From positions 1-37,349 of the forward strand of contig JH611016.1 in NCBI GenBank assembly GCA_000252485.1: DNA of 37,349 bases, given 5' to 3'. Position 1 is the stretch's first letter. Each line of letters begins with the position of its first letter. The position numbers and the translations under genes are program-made. The DNA is from Prochloron didemni P4-Papua_New_Guinea (lineage in GTDB: Bacteria > Cyanobacteriota > Cyanobacteriia > Cyanobacteriales > Prochloraceae). Under the pieces are notes generated by a model, which searched no databases, was not told the origin of the DNA, and saw only the letters and a list, made by a program, of their open reading frames with translations. Shown here piece after piece: positions 26,524 to 34,304 of this stretch.

Positions 26524-28439
26524 CATTCCAAATCTCCCTGAACTACACCTGCACGTATTAATCCCCGTAAAAGTAGGTTTTGTGCATAGGTTCGAGTAAT
26601 CTTTCCTGGTTCTATTGTTCTAGTAGGATTATCTGAAGCACGATCCCGTGCAATCTCTCTATCTTCATTATATATTCCTTCCGGCCAAGGCACTTTTTGT
26701 ACAGGAGTGTTCTTTCCAGATTCATGCCCCAGTTTTTCCATTAATTGCGCTTCCAGTTTGCCTCTTGTATTGCTCATGACCCCTTGGGACTTACCGGTAA
26801 CAGCTGAATAAACAGCACGCAAAACAAGATTGCTGTCCGCTAAAGAAAGAACTTGAGCATTTTTGTAAATAAAATTAAATACAGGCCATAAGTCTGATGG
26901 GTCATTAGGGGCATCTGCCTCTTTACCCTTTTTCCCAAATGTTACCAAATTATCTTGATAAAAACTGATTATCAAATTGAAATGACCTATTAAAGTCTCT
27001 GGTCTTAGGTAGAAGAGGGGAGGCTGCTTAACTGCCATTGTTAGGTAATCTTCCAGAGATAATCCCTTATCTTTAAAATGCTCATAAACCCCTTCTATAT
27101 TACCTATCAAAGTCTCTGGTCTTTGGGTGAAGAGCCCAGGCTGCTTAAGGGCTGCTTTTAGGTAATCTTCCAGAGATAATCCCTTATCTTTAAAATGCTC
27201 ATAAACCCCTTTTATATTACCTATCACACTCTCTGGTCTTCGGCAGAAGAGCGAGGGCTGCTTAACTGCCACTTTTAGATAATCTTTCAGAGATAATCCC
27301 TTATCTTGAAAATGCTCGTAAACCCCTTCTATATTACCTATTAAAGTCTCTGGTTTTTGATAGAAGAGGGTAGGCTGCTTAACTGCGGCTTTTAGGTAAG
27401 CTTGCAGAGATAATCCCTTATGTTTAAAATGCTGATAAACCCTCTTTATATTACCTATCACAGTATCTGGTTTTTGATAGAAGAGCTGAGGCTGCTTAAC
27501 TGCTACTTTTAGGTAACCTTCCAGAGATAATCCTTTATCTTGAAAATGCTGATAAACCCCCTCTATATTACCTATCACACTCTCTGGTCTTCGGCAGAAG
27601 AGCGAGGGCTGCTTAACTGCCACTTTTAGATAATCTTTCAGAGATAATCCCTTATGTTTAAAATACTCATAAACCCCTTCTATATTACCTATCACAGTAT
27701 CTGGTTTTTGATAGAAGAGCGAGGGCTGCTTAACTGCTGCTTTTAGGTAATCTTTCAGAGATAATTCTTTATCTTGAAAATGCTCATAAACCCCTTCTAT
27801 ATTACCTATTAAAGTCTCTGGTCTTTGGTAGAAGAGCTGAGGCCGCTTAACTGCTGCTTTTAGGTAATCTTCCAGAGATAATCCCTTATTTTTAAAATGC
27901 TCATAAACCCCTTCTATATTACCTATTAAAGTCTCTGGTCTTTGGCTGAAGAGCGGAGGCTGCTTAACTGCTGCTTTTAGGTAGTCTTCCAGAAATAATC
28001 CCCTATGTTTAAAATGCTGATAAACCCCTTCTATATTACCTATTAAAGTCTCTGGTTTTTGATAGAAGATGGGAGGCTGCTTAACTGCTGCTTTTAGGTA
28101 ATTTTCCAGAGATAATCCCTTATATTGAAAATGCTGATAAACCCCTTCTATATTACCTATTAAAGTCTCTGGTCTTTGGTTGAAAAGCTGAGGCCGCTTA
28201 ACTGTTGCTTTTAGGTAATCTTCCAGAGATAATCCTTTATGTTGAAAATGCTCATAAACCCTTTCTATATTCTCTATTAAAGTCTCTGGTTTTTGGGTAA
28301 AGAGCGAGGGCCGCTTAACTGCTGCTTCCATCAGCATTTCCGCTGTGGGAACGGTTGTATTAAAATATCTTGTCAATTCTTCAGAATAGATCGTCGCAGA
28401 ATTCAAAAATTTTTCATTATAATCAACTTTTTTTTCCAT
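26523..28439 (-). CDS. Giant 39-residue helical repeat protein B (11 full repeats)
   Basis: The 638-residue product has a 41-residue N-cap (MEKKVDYNEKF...PTAEMLMEAAV), eleven full 39-residue repeats, a twelfth partial one, and a C-terminal cap; everything after the last full repeat is 168 residues. The repeat consensus is K-Q/R-P-x-L-F-x-x-R/K-P-E-T-L/V-IGN-IEGVYEHF, then a Gln/Lys-Asp/His pair, then KGLSLEDYLKAAV. The spacing of Leu35, Pro3 and Phe6 (positions 1, 8 and 11) is that of mTERF helical modules, so an alpha-solenoid is likely; binding of nucleic acid is a hypothesis. Differences cluster at positions 4, 7, 22, 25, 26 and 33. There is no signal peptide and no clear ribosome site. 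Confidence 0.85.
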   Translation of the reverse strand: MEKKVDYNEKFLNSATIYSEELTRYFNTTVPTAEMLMEAAVKRPSLFTQKPETLIENIERVYEHFQHKGLSLEDYLKATVKRPQLFNQRPETLIGNIEGVYQHFQYKGLSLENYLKAAVKQPPIFYQKPETLIGNIEGVYQHFKHRGLFLEDYLKAAVKQPPLFSQRPETLIGNIEGVYEHFKNKGLSLEDYLKAAVKRPQLFYQRPETLIGNIEGVYEHFQDKELSLKDYLKAAVKQPSLFYQKPDTVIGNIEGVYEYFKHKGLSLKDYLKVAVKQPSLFCRRPESVIGNIEGVYQHFQDKGLSLEGYLKVAVKQPQLFYQKPDTVIGNIKRVYQHFKHKGLSLQAYLKAAVKQPTLFYQKPETLIGNIEGVYEHFQDKGLSLKDYLKVAVKQPSLFCRRPESVIGNIKGVYEHFKDKGLSLEDYLKAALKQPGLFTQRPETLIGNIEGVYEHFKDKGLSLEDYLTMAVKQPPLFYLRPETLIGHFNLIISFYQDNLVTFGKKGKEADAPNDPSDLWPVFNFIYKNAQVLSLADSNLVLRAVYSAVTGKSQGVMSNTRGKLEAQLMEKLGHESGKNTPVQKVPWPEGIYNEDREIARDRASDNPTRTIEPGKITRTYAQNLLLRGLIRAGVVQGDLE

Positions 28440-28614
28440 TAATTGAGGTATTTGTTATTTACTAGAATAGGTTTATTGTTTTTCTTCGCTGCTGGGGGTA
28501 ACCCCGGCAGATGACTTATTTATTCTAAAGCAGAAACCGAAATCTAGATCTAGAGTTTGTAATATTTCTTTACATTAAATGAAATGAATTTTTGAGTTTA
28601 TTGGTCAAGCGATA
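28440..28614 (-). promoter_or_regulatory. Leader/promoter region of repeat gene B
   Basis: About 175 bp nearly identical (a handful of differences) to 31074-31248. It contains a hairpin, TGCTGGGG (28490-28497) with CCCCGGCA (28502-28509) and loop GTAA, and the 12-bp palindrome TCTAGATCTAGA (28543-28554), a possible operator. Its outer end (28600-28614 onward) still encodes the higA C-terminus (RIS..SLDQ-stop). Nothing else is seen up to 28688. Confidence 0.65.
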
Positions 28615-28688
28615 TCTTTGAGATCCGCGAAGAGTGCGCGAAGAGTCGCGGGTTTATAAATTTCAGAAGCTTGCCTCTGAGTCTTTTA

Positions 28689-31073
28689 TCATTCCAAATC
28701 TCCCTGGACTACACCTGCACGTATTAATCCCCGTAAAAGTAAATTTTGTGCATAGGTTCGAGTAATCTTTCCTGGTTCTATTTTTCTAGTAGGATTATCT
28801 GAAGCACGATCCTGTGCAATCTCTCTATCTTCATTATATATTCCTTCGGGCCAAGGCACTTTTTGTACAGGAGTGTTCTTTCCAGATTCATGCCCCAGTT
28901 TTTCCATTAATTGCGCTTCCAATTTGCCTCTTGTATTGCTCATGACCCCTTGGGACTTACCAGTAACAGCTGAAAAAACAGCACGCAAAACAAGATTGCT
29001 GTCAGCTAAAGAAAGAACTTTAGCATTTTTGTAAATAAAGTTAAATACAGGCCATAAGTCTGATGGGTCATTAGGGACATCTGCCTCTTTACCCTTTTTC
29101 CCAAATGTTACCAAATTATCTTGATAAAAACCGATTATCAAATTGAGATGACCTATTAAAGTCTCTGGTCTTAGGTAGAAGAGGGGAGGCTGCTTAACTG
29201 CTGCTTTTAGGTAACCTTCCAGAGATAATCCCTTATTTCTAAAATGCTCATAAACCCCTTCTATATTAGCTATTAAAGTCTCTGGTCTTTGGCAGAAGAG
29301 CGAGGGGTGCTTAACTGTGGCTTTTAGGTAATCTTTCAGAGATAATCCCTTATTTCTAAAATGCTCATAAACCCCTTCTATATTACCTATCACAGTCTCT
29401 GGTCTTTGGCGGAAGAGCGAGGGGTGCTTAACTGTGGCTTTTAGGTAATCTTTCAGAGATAATCCCTTATTTCTAAAATGCTCATAAACCCCTTCTATAT
29501 TACCTATTAAAGTCTCTGGTCTTTGGGTGAAGAGGGGAGGCTGCTTAACTGCCAATTTTAGGTAATCTTTCAGAGATAATCCCTTATTTCTAAAATGGTC
29601 ATAAACCCCTTCTATATTACCTATCAAAGTCTCTGGTCTTTGATAGAAGAGCTGAGGGTGCTTAACTGCCACTTTTAGATAATCTTCCAGAGATAACCCC
29701 TTATTTTTAAAATGCTCGTAAACCCCTTCTATATTACCTATCAAAGTCTCTGGTCTTTGGGTAAAGAGCTGAGGCTGCTTAACTGCTGCTTTTAGGTAAT
29801 CTTCCAGAGATAATGCCTTATCTTGAAAATGCTCATAAACCCTCTCTATATTACCTATTAAAGTCTCTGGTCTTTGATAGAAGAGCTGAGGCTGCTTAAC
29901 TGCCAGTTTTAAGTAATCTTCCAGAGATAATGCCTTATCTTGAAAATGCTCATAAACCCTCTCTATATTACCTATTAAAGTCTCTGGTCTTTGGGTGAAG
30001 AGCGAGGGCTGCTTAACTGCTGCTTTTAGGTAATCTTTCAGAGATAATCCCTTATCTTGAAAATGGTCATAAACCCCTTCTATATTACCTATTAAAGTCT
30101 CTGGTCTTTGGCAGAAGAGCTGAGGCTGCTTAACTGTCACTTTTAGATAACCTTCCAGAGATAATCCCTTATCTTGAAAATGCTCATAAACCCTCTCTAT
30201 ATTACCTATCACAGTCTCTGGTCTTTGGCTGAAGAGCGAGGGCTGCCTAACTGCCACTTTTAGGTAATCTTCCAGAGATAATCCCCTATGTTTAAAATGC
30301 TGATAAACCCCTTCTATATTAGCTATCACAGTCTCTGGTCTTAGGCAGAAGAGCGGAGGCTGCTTAACTGCTGCTTTTAGGTAACCTTCCAGAGATAATC
30401 CTTTATCTTGAAAATGCTCATAAACCCCTTCTATATTACCTATCACAGTCTCTGGTCTTTGGGTGAAGAGCGAGGGCTGCTTAACTGCTGCTTTTAGGTA
30501 ACCTTCCAGAGATAATCCCTTATCTTGAAAATGGTCATAAACCCCTTCTATATTACCTATCAAAGTCTCTGGTCTTTGGGTGAAGAGCGAGGGCTGCTTA
30601 ACTGCTGCTTTTAGGTAATCTTCCAGAGATAATCCCTTATCTTGAAAATGGTCATAAACCCCTTCTATATTACCTATTATAGTCTCTGGTCTTTGGCAGA
30701 AGAGGGCAGGCTGCTTAACTGCTGCTTTTAGATAATCTTTCAGAGATAATCCCTTATTTTTAAAATACTCATAAACCCCCTCTATATTACCTATTAAAGT
30801 CTCTGGTCTTTGATAGAAGAGCTGAGGCTGCTTAACTGCTGCTTTTAGGTAACCTTCCAGAGATAATCCCTTATCTTGAAAATGGTCATAAACCCCTTCT
30901 ATATTACCTATCACAGTCTCTGGTTTTTGGGTAAAGAGCGAGGGCCGCTTAACTGCTGCTTCCATCAGCATTTCCGCTGTGGGAACGGTTGTATTAAAAT
31001 ATCTTGTCAATTCTTCAGAATAGCTCGTAGCAGAATTCAAAAAGTTTCCATTATAATCAACTTTTTTGTCCAT
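28689..31073 (-). CDS. Giant 39-residue helical repeat protein A (15 full repeats)
   Basis: A 794-residue paralog of protein B with the same 41-residue N-cap, fifteen full 39-residue repeats, a sixteenth partial and the same 168-residue C-cap. The size difference from B, 156 residues, is exactly four repeats. The caps are nearly identical at DNA level, while the repeat arrays differ in order and content, so the array evolves by unequal exchange. The C-cap (DLWPVFNFIYKNA, VLRAVFSAVTGKSQGVM, then PVQKVPWPEGIYNEDREIA and a basic end TYAQNLLLRGLIRAG) matches no family I know. I infer a modular ligand-binding solenoid, possibly mTERF-like. Confidence 0.85.
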   Translation of the reverse strand: MDKKVDYNGNFLNSATSYSEELTRYFNTTVPTAEMLMEAAVKRPSLFTQKPETVIGNIEGVYDHFQDKGLSLEGYLKAAVKQPQLFYQRPETLIGNIEGVYEYFKNKGLSLKDYLKAAVKQPALFCQRPETIIGNIEGVYDHFQDKGLSLEDYLKAAVKQPSLFTQRPETLIGNIEGVYDHFQDKGLSLEGYLKAAVKQPSLFTQRPETVIGNIEGVYEHFQDKGLSLEGYLKAAVKQPPLFCLRPETVIANIEGVYQHFKHRGLSLEDYLKVAVRQPSLFSQRPETVIGNIERVYEHFQDKGLSLEGYLKVTVKQPQLFCQRPETLIGNIEGVYDHFQDKGLSLKDYLKAAVKQPSLFTQRPETLIGNIERVYEHFQDKALSLEDYLKLAVKQPQLFYQRPETLIGNIERVYEHFQDKALSLEDYLKAAVKQPQLFTQRPETLIGNIEGVYEHFKNKGLSLEDYLKVAVKHPQLFYQRPETLIGNIEGVYDHFRNKGLSLKDYLKLAVKQPPLFTQRPETLIGNIEGVYEHFRNKGLSLKDYLKATVKHPSLFRQRPETVIGNIEGVYEHFRNKGLSLKDYLKATVKHPSLFCQRPETLIANIEGVYEHFRNKGLSLEGYLKAAVKQPPLFYLRPETLIGHLNLIIGFYQDNLVTFGKKGKEADVPNDPSDLWPVFNFIYKNAKVLSLADSNLVLRAVFSAVTGKSQGVMSNTRGKLEAQLMEKLGHESGKNTPVQKVPWPEGIYNEDREIAQDRASDNPTRKIEPGKITRTYAQNLLLRGLIRAGVVQGDLE

Positions 31074-31248
31074 TGATTGAGGTATTTGTTATTTACTAGA
31101 ATAGGTTTATTGTTTTTCTTCGCTGCTGGGAGTAACCCCGGCAGATGACTTATTTATTCTAAAGCAGAAACCGAAATCTAGATCTAGAGTTTGTAATATT
31201 TCTTTACATTAAATGAAATGAATTGTTGAGTTTATTGGTCAAGCGATC
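31074..31248 (-). promoter_or_regulatory. Leader/promoter region of repeat gene A
   Basis: The counterpart of 28440-28614, with TCTAGATCTAGA at 31177-31188 and the same hairpin position, here with a GGGA instead of GGGG arm. It overlaps the 3' end of higA, which lies upstream on the same strand, so higA and gene A may be partly cotranscribed. Confidence 0.65.
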
Positions 31249-31555
31249 TCGAAGAGATCCGCTTTGCGGTGCGCCTTCGCTCTGCCAACCTTTCCTCACT
31301 ATTTATTTGTCTTGCTATTTTCAAATTATATCGTTGTTGTAAATTGAGCCAAAATTCAGCAGAGTTACCAAAACATCGAGATAATCTTAAAGCTAGTTCC
31401 GAGTTAATAGGTTGATTTCCATTTAGAATTGCATCAATATGAGATAGAGGAAGATTTAGAGCCTCAGCAAGTTTAATATTTGTGAGGTTCAAGGGTTCCA
31501 TAAACTCGTAACGTAGGATTTCACTTGGGGTGATAGGAGATAGTTTTTCTGCCAT
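31232..31555 (-). CDS. higA: HigA family antitoxin (XRE type)
   Basis: A 107-residue HigA/VapI-type antitoxin. The helix-turn-helix reads NLTNIKLAEALNLPLSHIDA and the family segment INSELALRLSRCFGNSAEFW follows. It begins with the characteristic TPSEILRYEFMEPL. In a HigBA pair the toxin HigB is encoded just upstream; here only a C-terminal HigB fragment exists (31569-31697), so this antitoxin seems orphaned. The C-terminal codons lie in the sequence duplicated in front of gene B. Confidence 0.9.
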   Translation of the reverse strand: MAEKLSPITPSEILRYEFMEPLNLTNIKLAEALNLPLSHIDAILNGNQPINSELALRLSRCFGNSAEFWLNLQQRYNLKIARQINSEERLAERRRTAKRISSRSLDQ

Positions 31556-31568
31556 TATTTTATTTTAA

Positions 31569-31697
31569 CTAATGATAGTCTACAATTTCAACATTATAAG
31601 CATGATTGTCATGCCAGTTAAAACAGATACGCCATTCCCATCGATAATTTGCTCGTTTTTCTCCTAATTGCCGTAAGGAAGTAGAAATATAAGTCAT
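31569..31697 (-). pseudogene. Chimeric ORF: HNH-endonuclease start joined to HigB toxin end
   Basis: A 42-residue frame overlapping the preceding gene by ATGA. The first part, MTYISTSLRQLGEKRANYR, resembles the start of cyanobacterial HNH endonucleases that follow this kind of upstream gene. The second part, WRICFNWHDNHAYNVEIVDY plus H, is the HigB toxin C-terminus. It lacks the HNH motif and the HigB N-terminal half, so neither activity is expected. It lies 13 nt before higA. Confidence 0.6.
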
Positions 31698-32047
31698 TGA
31701 GATTGGGATGGATTCAAATAATGTAAATTTCCTGTTTTCAACATCACTACAAGATGTTCGATGCGCTCGTATTCAGCCAATTCTTGTTGTTCCCAAGAGG
31801 TTAAATCTCCTGCTAGGTTTCGATCTAGCAGTTGCTTCAATCGATTTTTCATTTCAGGAGTTGGACCGAAAGCGGCAATTTCTTCTGGAGTTGGATTGCT
31901 GGCGATAAAGTCCAAAATATAGCGGTAAATTTGCGAGGATAGAGGGGGTTGTTGAAGGCTGAGATTGAGAAGTTCCGGGAGTCGCTCTTCCATCCCCGAT
32001 AAGCGTTCGGCTAGTTCGGAAGGTATTTCAACCGTAAGTTTAGGCAT
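31694..32047 (-). CDS. Conserved hypothetical protein, antitoxin-like
   Basis: From ATG 32047 the protein has 117 residues; a TTG- or ATG-led extension to 32065 would add six and lacks support. It starts like a small DNA-binding antitoxin (MPKLTVEIPSELAERLSGME), then is helical and ends EQQELAEYERIEHLVVMLKT. Genes of this kind are often followed in cyanobacteria by a small HNH endonuclease, overlapping at ATGA; here the partner is a chimera. Function is unproven, and the gene-pair idea comes from recollection of such neighbourhoods. Confidence 0.65.
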   Translation of the reverse strand: MPKLTVEIPSELAERLSGMEERLPELLNLSLQQPPLSSQIYRYILDFIASNPTPEEIAAFGPTPEMKNRLKQLLDRNLAGDLTSWEQQELAEYERIEHLVVMLKTGNLHYLNPSQSQ

Positions 32048-32209
32048 TAGGCAATCTTGATACAATAGAAATTACTCAATTACAATTATAATATCACAAT
32101 AGAGAAACCCGGTTTCTGCGTAAGTCCTACCATTGTCAAATCTATACCACCATGGCTATAATTAAATAGTTGATTCTTTAATTGATAATTGTTAATTGCA
32201 AAAGCTACT

Positions 32210-32383
32210 ATGGCACGAGATGAGGCATACCGGGAAGCAGAAAGAAAAATTGAACAAGCAAGGTGATCGCAGGCAACTGAACTGGATCTCAGTAATATGA
32301 GGTTGACTGATTTTCCAGATGATTATCCTTTTTCCGCCCATGTGGACGAACTTTTAACTCAAAAGTTTTGGCTGATGCGGTAG
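32210..32383 (+). pseudogene. Relic of an LRR-type protein N-terminus
   Basis: The frame reads MARDEAYREAERKIEQAR, then TGA, then SQATELDLSNMRLT, the typical start of cyanobacterial leucine-rich-repeat (ROCO/COR-like) proteins. The TGA lies where GCGATCGC would be expected, changed to GTGATCGC (C to T). After about residue 34 it joins unrelated sequence (DFPDDYPFSAHVDELL) ending at TAG 32381. Positions 32066-32209 hold no gene. Confidence 0.6.
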
Positions 32384-32510
32384 TATTGTACTATAATCTA
32401 AAAATATGCTTTATAAAACATCAATGTTATTAATTTAACTTTTCCATTTTCAATAAACAGCTATGGTGGGCGATGCCCACCCTACAAGTATCAAATATTA
32501 ACTATAAACC

Positions 32511-32614
32511 ATGAAGCCGATAGACTATGAAACTGACTTTTACGCCTGGACGCAACAACAAGTTCAACTCATCAAAACAAAACAATTTCATCAACCCCCT
32601 CGCTAGTCTCAACA
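32511..32614 (+). pseudogene. DUF29 gene, N-terminal fragment
   Basis: From ATG 32511 the frame reads MKPIDYETDFYAWTQQQVQL and continues IKTKQFHQ, the conserved DUF29 start. It is then joined to CCCCTCGCTAGTCTCA (32596-32611), a piece of the DUF29 C-terminal coding region, in the wrong frame, and a stop follows at 32604. The matching C-terminal half is at 34820-35011. Confidence 0.7.
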
Positions 32615-32622
32615 TCAAAAAA

Positions 32623-32774
32623 CCAACACTTCGGCTCCGCTCAGTGCAGGCAACAAATAACCAACACTTCGGCTCCGCTCAGTGCAGGCAACAAATAACC
32701 AACACTTCGGCTCCGCTCAGTGCAGGCAACAAACAACCAACACTTCGGCTCCGCTCAGTGCAGGCAACAAACAA
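32623..32774 (+). repeat. Four tandem 38-bp repeats
   Basis: Units start at 32623, 32661, 32699 and 32737, each CCAACACTTCGGCTCCGCTC plus 18 bases. Since 38 is not a multiple of three, the frame rotates with each copy, yet all frames stay open, so a reading frame passes through them into the methyltransferase. Confidence 0.9.
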
Positions 32775-32784
32775 CCAACAACAA

Positions 32785-33612
32785 ATGAAAAATATCTATA
32801 GTAAAGATATAGAAGAGAAAAAAATCTGGTATTCTTCCGTAGCCCATGCCTACCATAAGACCAGACCTGGCTATTCCAAGAAATTAATCCAGCGCATTTT
32901 ATCATTAGCTCAACTGCCGCAAAATGCAAAAGTATTAGAAATAGGTTGTGGACCGGGAACTGCCACCACAACCTTTGCTAGTTTTGGTTTATCCATGGTT
33001 TGTCTGGAACCCTGTTTAGAATCTTGCCAACTGGCGAGGGAGAACTGCCAGCCATATCCCAATGTAGAAATTATCAATACTACTTTTGAAGAATGGCCGT
33101 TAGAAAAAAATAAATTTGCTGCTGTTATTGCCGCTACTTCTTTTCATTGGGTTTCCCCAGAAACCGTTTATAAAAAAGCAGCACAAGCTTTGCAAGAAAA
33201 TGGTTCTCTTATTTTACTTTGGAATACTCCCCCTCAACCTAATTTTCAAGTTTGCCAAAGCTTGAATCAACTATATCAAACCTACGCTCCTTCTGTCACG
33301 CCTCATCAAGATATCCCTACTCACCAAGAAAACTTGAGCAAGTTGAAGCAAAAAGTAATTGACTCCGGTTACTTCCATGAGTTAGTTTTGGAACAGTCCA
33401 TCTGTTCTGCCACCTATAGCATTGATGATTATCTGACTTTCCTAACTACCTTGTCCCCCTACATAATGCTAGAACAACATCAGCGAGATGCTTTGTTAGC
33501 AGCTATTGGGGAAACTTTAGAGGAGAACTGCGGCAACACCATGGAAACCTCCTATCTTTCAGTGTTTCAGATAATGGGGAAGAGGCAAGAGGCAAGAGAC
33601 AAGAAGGGGTAA
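32785..33612 (+). CDS. Class I SAM-dependent methyltransferase
   Basis: The 275-residue protein has the Rossmann-type methyltransferase fold. Motif I is VLEIGCGPGTAT, the acidic motif II is VCLEPCLES, and the post-motifs are FAAVIAATSFHWVSPE and GSLILLWNT, which fit the UbiE/Methyltransf_11 type. The acceptor substrate is unknown. An open frame extends upstream to 32527, but those 86 codons are DUF29 relic and 38-bp repeats, so I start at ATG 32785, directly after AACAACCAACAACAA. It lies inside the segment bracketed by DUF29 fragments. Confidence 0.88.
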   Translation: MKNIYSKDIEEKKIWYSSVAHAYHKTRPGYSKKLIQRILSLAQLPQNAKVLEIGCGPGTATTTFASFGLSMVCLEPCLESCQLARENCQPYPNVEIINTTFEEWPLEKNKFAAVIAATSFHWVSPETVYKKAAQALQENGSLILLWNTPPQPNFQVCQSLNQLYQTYAPSVTPHQDIPTHQENLSKLKQKVIDSGYFHELVLEQSICSATYSIDDYLTFLTTLSPYIMLEQHQRDALLAAIGETLEENCGNTMETSYLSVFQIMGKRQEARDKKG

Positions 33613-33648
33613 AGTTTTTTTATAACTAATTAACCAAACATGATATAA

Positions 33649-33703
33649 CCAACAACCAACAACCAACAACCAACAACCAACAACCAACAACAAATAACCA
33701 ACA
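33649..33703 (+). repeat. CCAACAA heptamer array before the SnoaL-like gene
   Basis: Seven or eight 7-bp units in the sense CAACCAA run directly into the ATG at 33704, with no purine-rich ribosome site. Confidence 0.9.
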
Positions 33704-34087
33704 ATGTCAAAAGAAATCACTCAAAAGCTTGTAGATACTTATTTTACCAACATGGCAGCTATGAATGCTGATGGTTGGTTGTCAATCTTTGCCGAAGATG
33801 CTCTGATTTACGATCCTGTAGACAATCCTCCTAAAAAAATCTATGAAGATGCCAAAGATTTTTTTGCTTTAATTTCTTTCTTTTTTGCTAAAATGGAAGT
33901 TACACAGGACTACGTTTTTATTGCTAGTAATGAGGCAGCAGCCAAGTGGAAAATGTCAGTAGTGGCCAAAAATGGCAAAACTGCTAGTTGCGATGGAATT
34001 AGTGTTTTTACTATTAATGAAGCTGGTAAGATTCAAGAGGTTCGTTCTTATTGGAATCGAGATGAGATGATGGCTAAATTAAAGTAA
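33704..34087 (+). CDS. SnoaL-like / nuclear transport factor 2 family protein
   Basis: A 127-residue single domain with the NTF2-like cone fold: an N-terminal helix (KLVDTYFTNMAAMNADGWLS), IFAEDALIYDPVDNPP, and C-terminal strands SCDGISVFTINEAGKIQEVR followed by SYWNRDEM. NTF2-like proteins are small ligand-binding or isomerase folds, and the specific role is unknown. It follows the methyltransferase by 91 nt on the same strand, which could mean a shared biosynthetic role, but this is only positional. The MITE M6 begins on its TAA stop. Confidence 0.85.
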   Translation: MSKEITQKLVDTYFTNMAAMNADGWLSIFAEDALIYDPVDNPPKKIYEDAKDFFALISFFFAKMEVTQDYVFIASNEAAAKWKMSVVAKNGKTASCDGISVFTINEAGKIQEVRSYWNRDEMMAKLK

Positions 34088-34194
34088 TATAGCGCTACTT
34101 AAGCGTCAAAATTCAAAATTCAAAATTCAAAAAGATGGCTATGACTAGGTTTCAGGCTTTATTAATGTCCTAACCTAAATGGGTAGTGCTATAT
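34087..34194 (+). mobile_element. MITE copy M6, overlapping a stop codon
   Basis: 108 bp from ATATAGCGCTAC (34087-34098) to GTAGTGCTATAT, ends matching at 11 of 12 positions. The interior has AAATTCA units and GGCTATGACTAGGTTTCAGG. The last base of the SnoaL-like TAA is the first base of the element. Confidence 0.75.
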
Positions 34195-34205
34195 CAAATA
34201 CAAAA

Positions 34206-34271
34206 GTGTTTGCTATCCCCCTAAATCCCCCTTATCAAAGGGGGACTTTGATTTTAAGCATTTACAAACAC
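34206..34271. repeat. Nested hairpin repeat
   Basis: GTGTTTG at 34206-34212 pairs with CAAACAC at 34265-34271, enclosing a CCCCCT...AGGGGG stem near 34227-34244. No coding content. Confidence 0.5.
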
Positions 34272-34304
34272 TCTCAAACTATTATTGTAATTGTTGTCGA
34301 AGGC

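Noticed and set aside
26523-31073. Long regular repeats resembling a CRISPR array
   Set aside because: The 117-bp units are contiguous, in frame and coding, with no unique spacers.
32623-32774. 38-bp repeats as a small CRISPR
   Set aside because: Units abut without spacers and no cas gene is present.
32527-32784. Upstream extension of the methyltransferase
   Set aside because: It is made of a DUF29 fragment out of frame and tandem repeats; the methyltransferase family begins after Met 32785.
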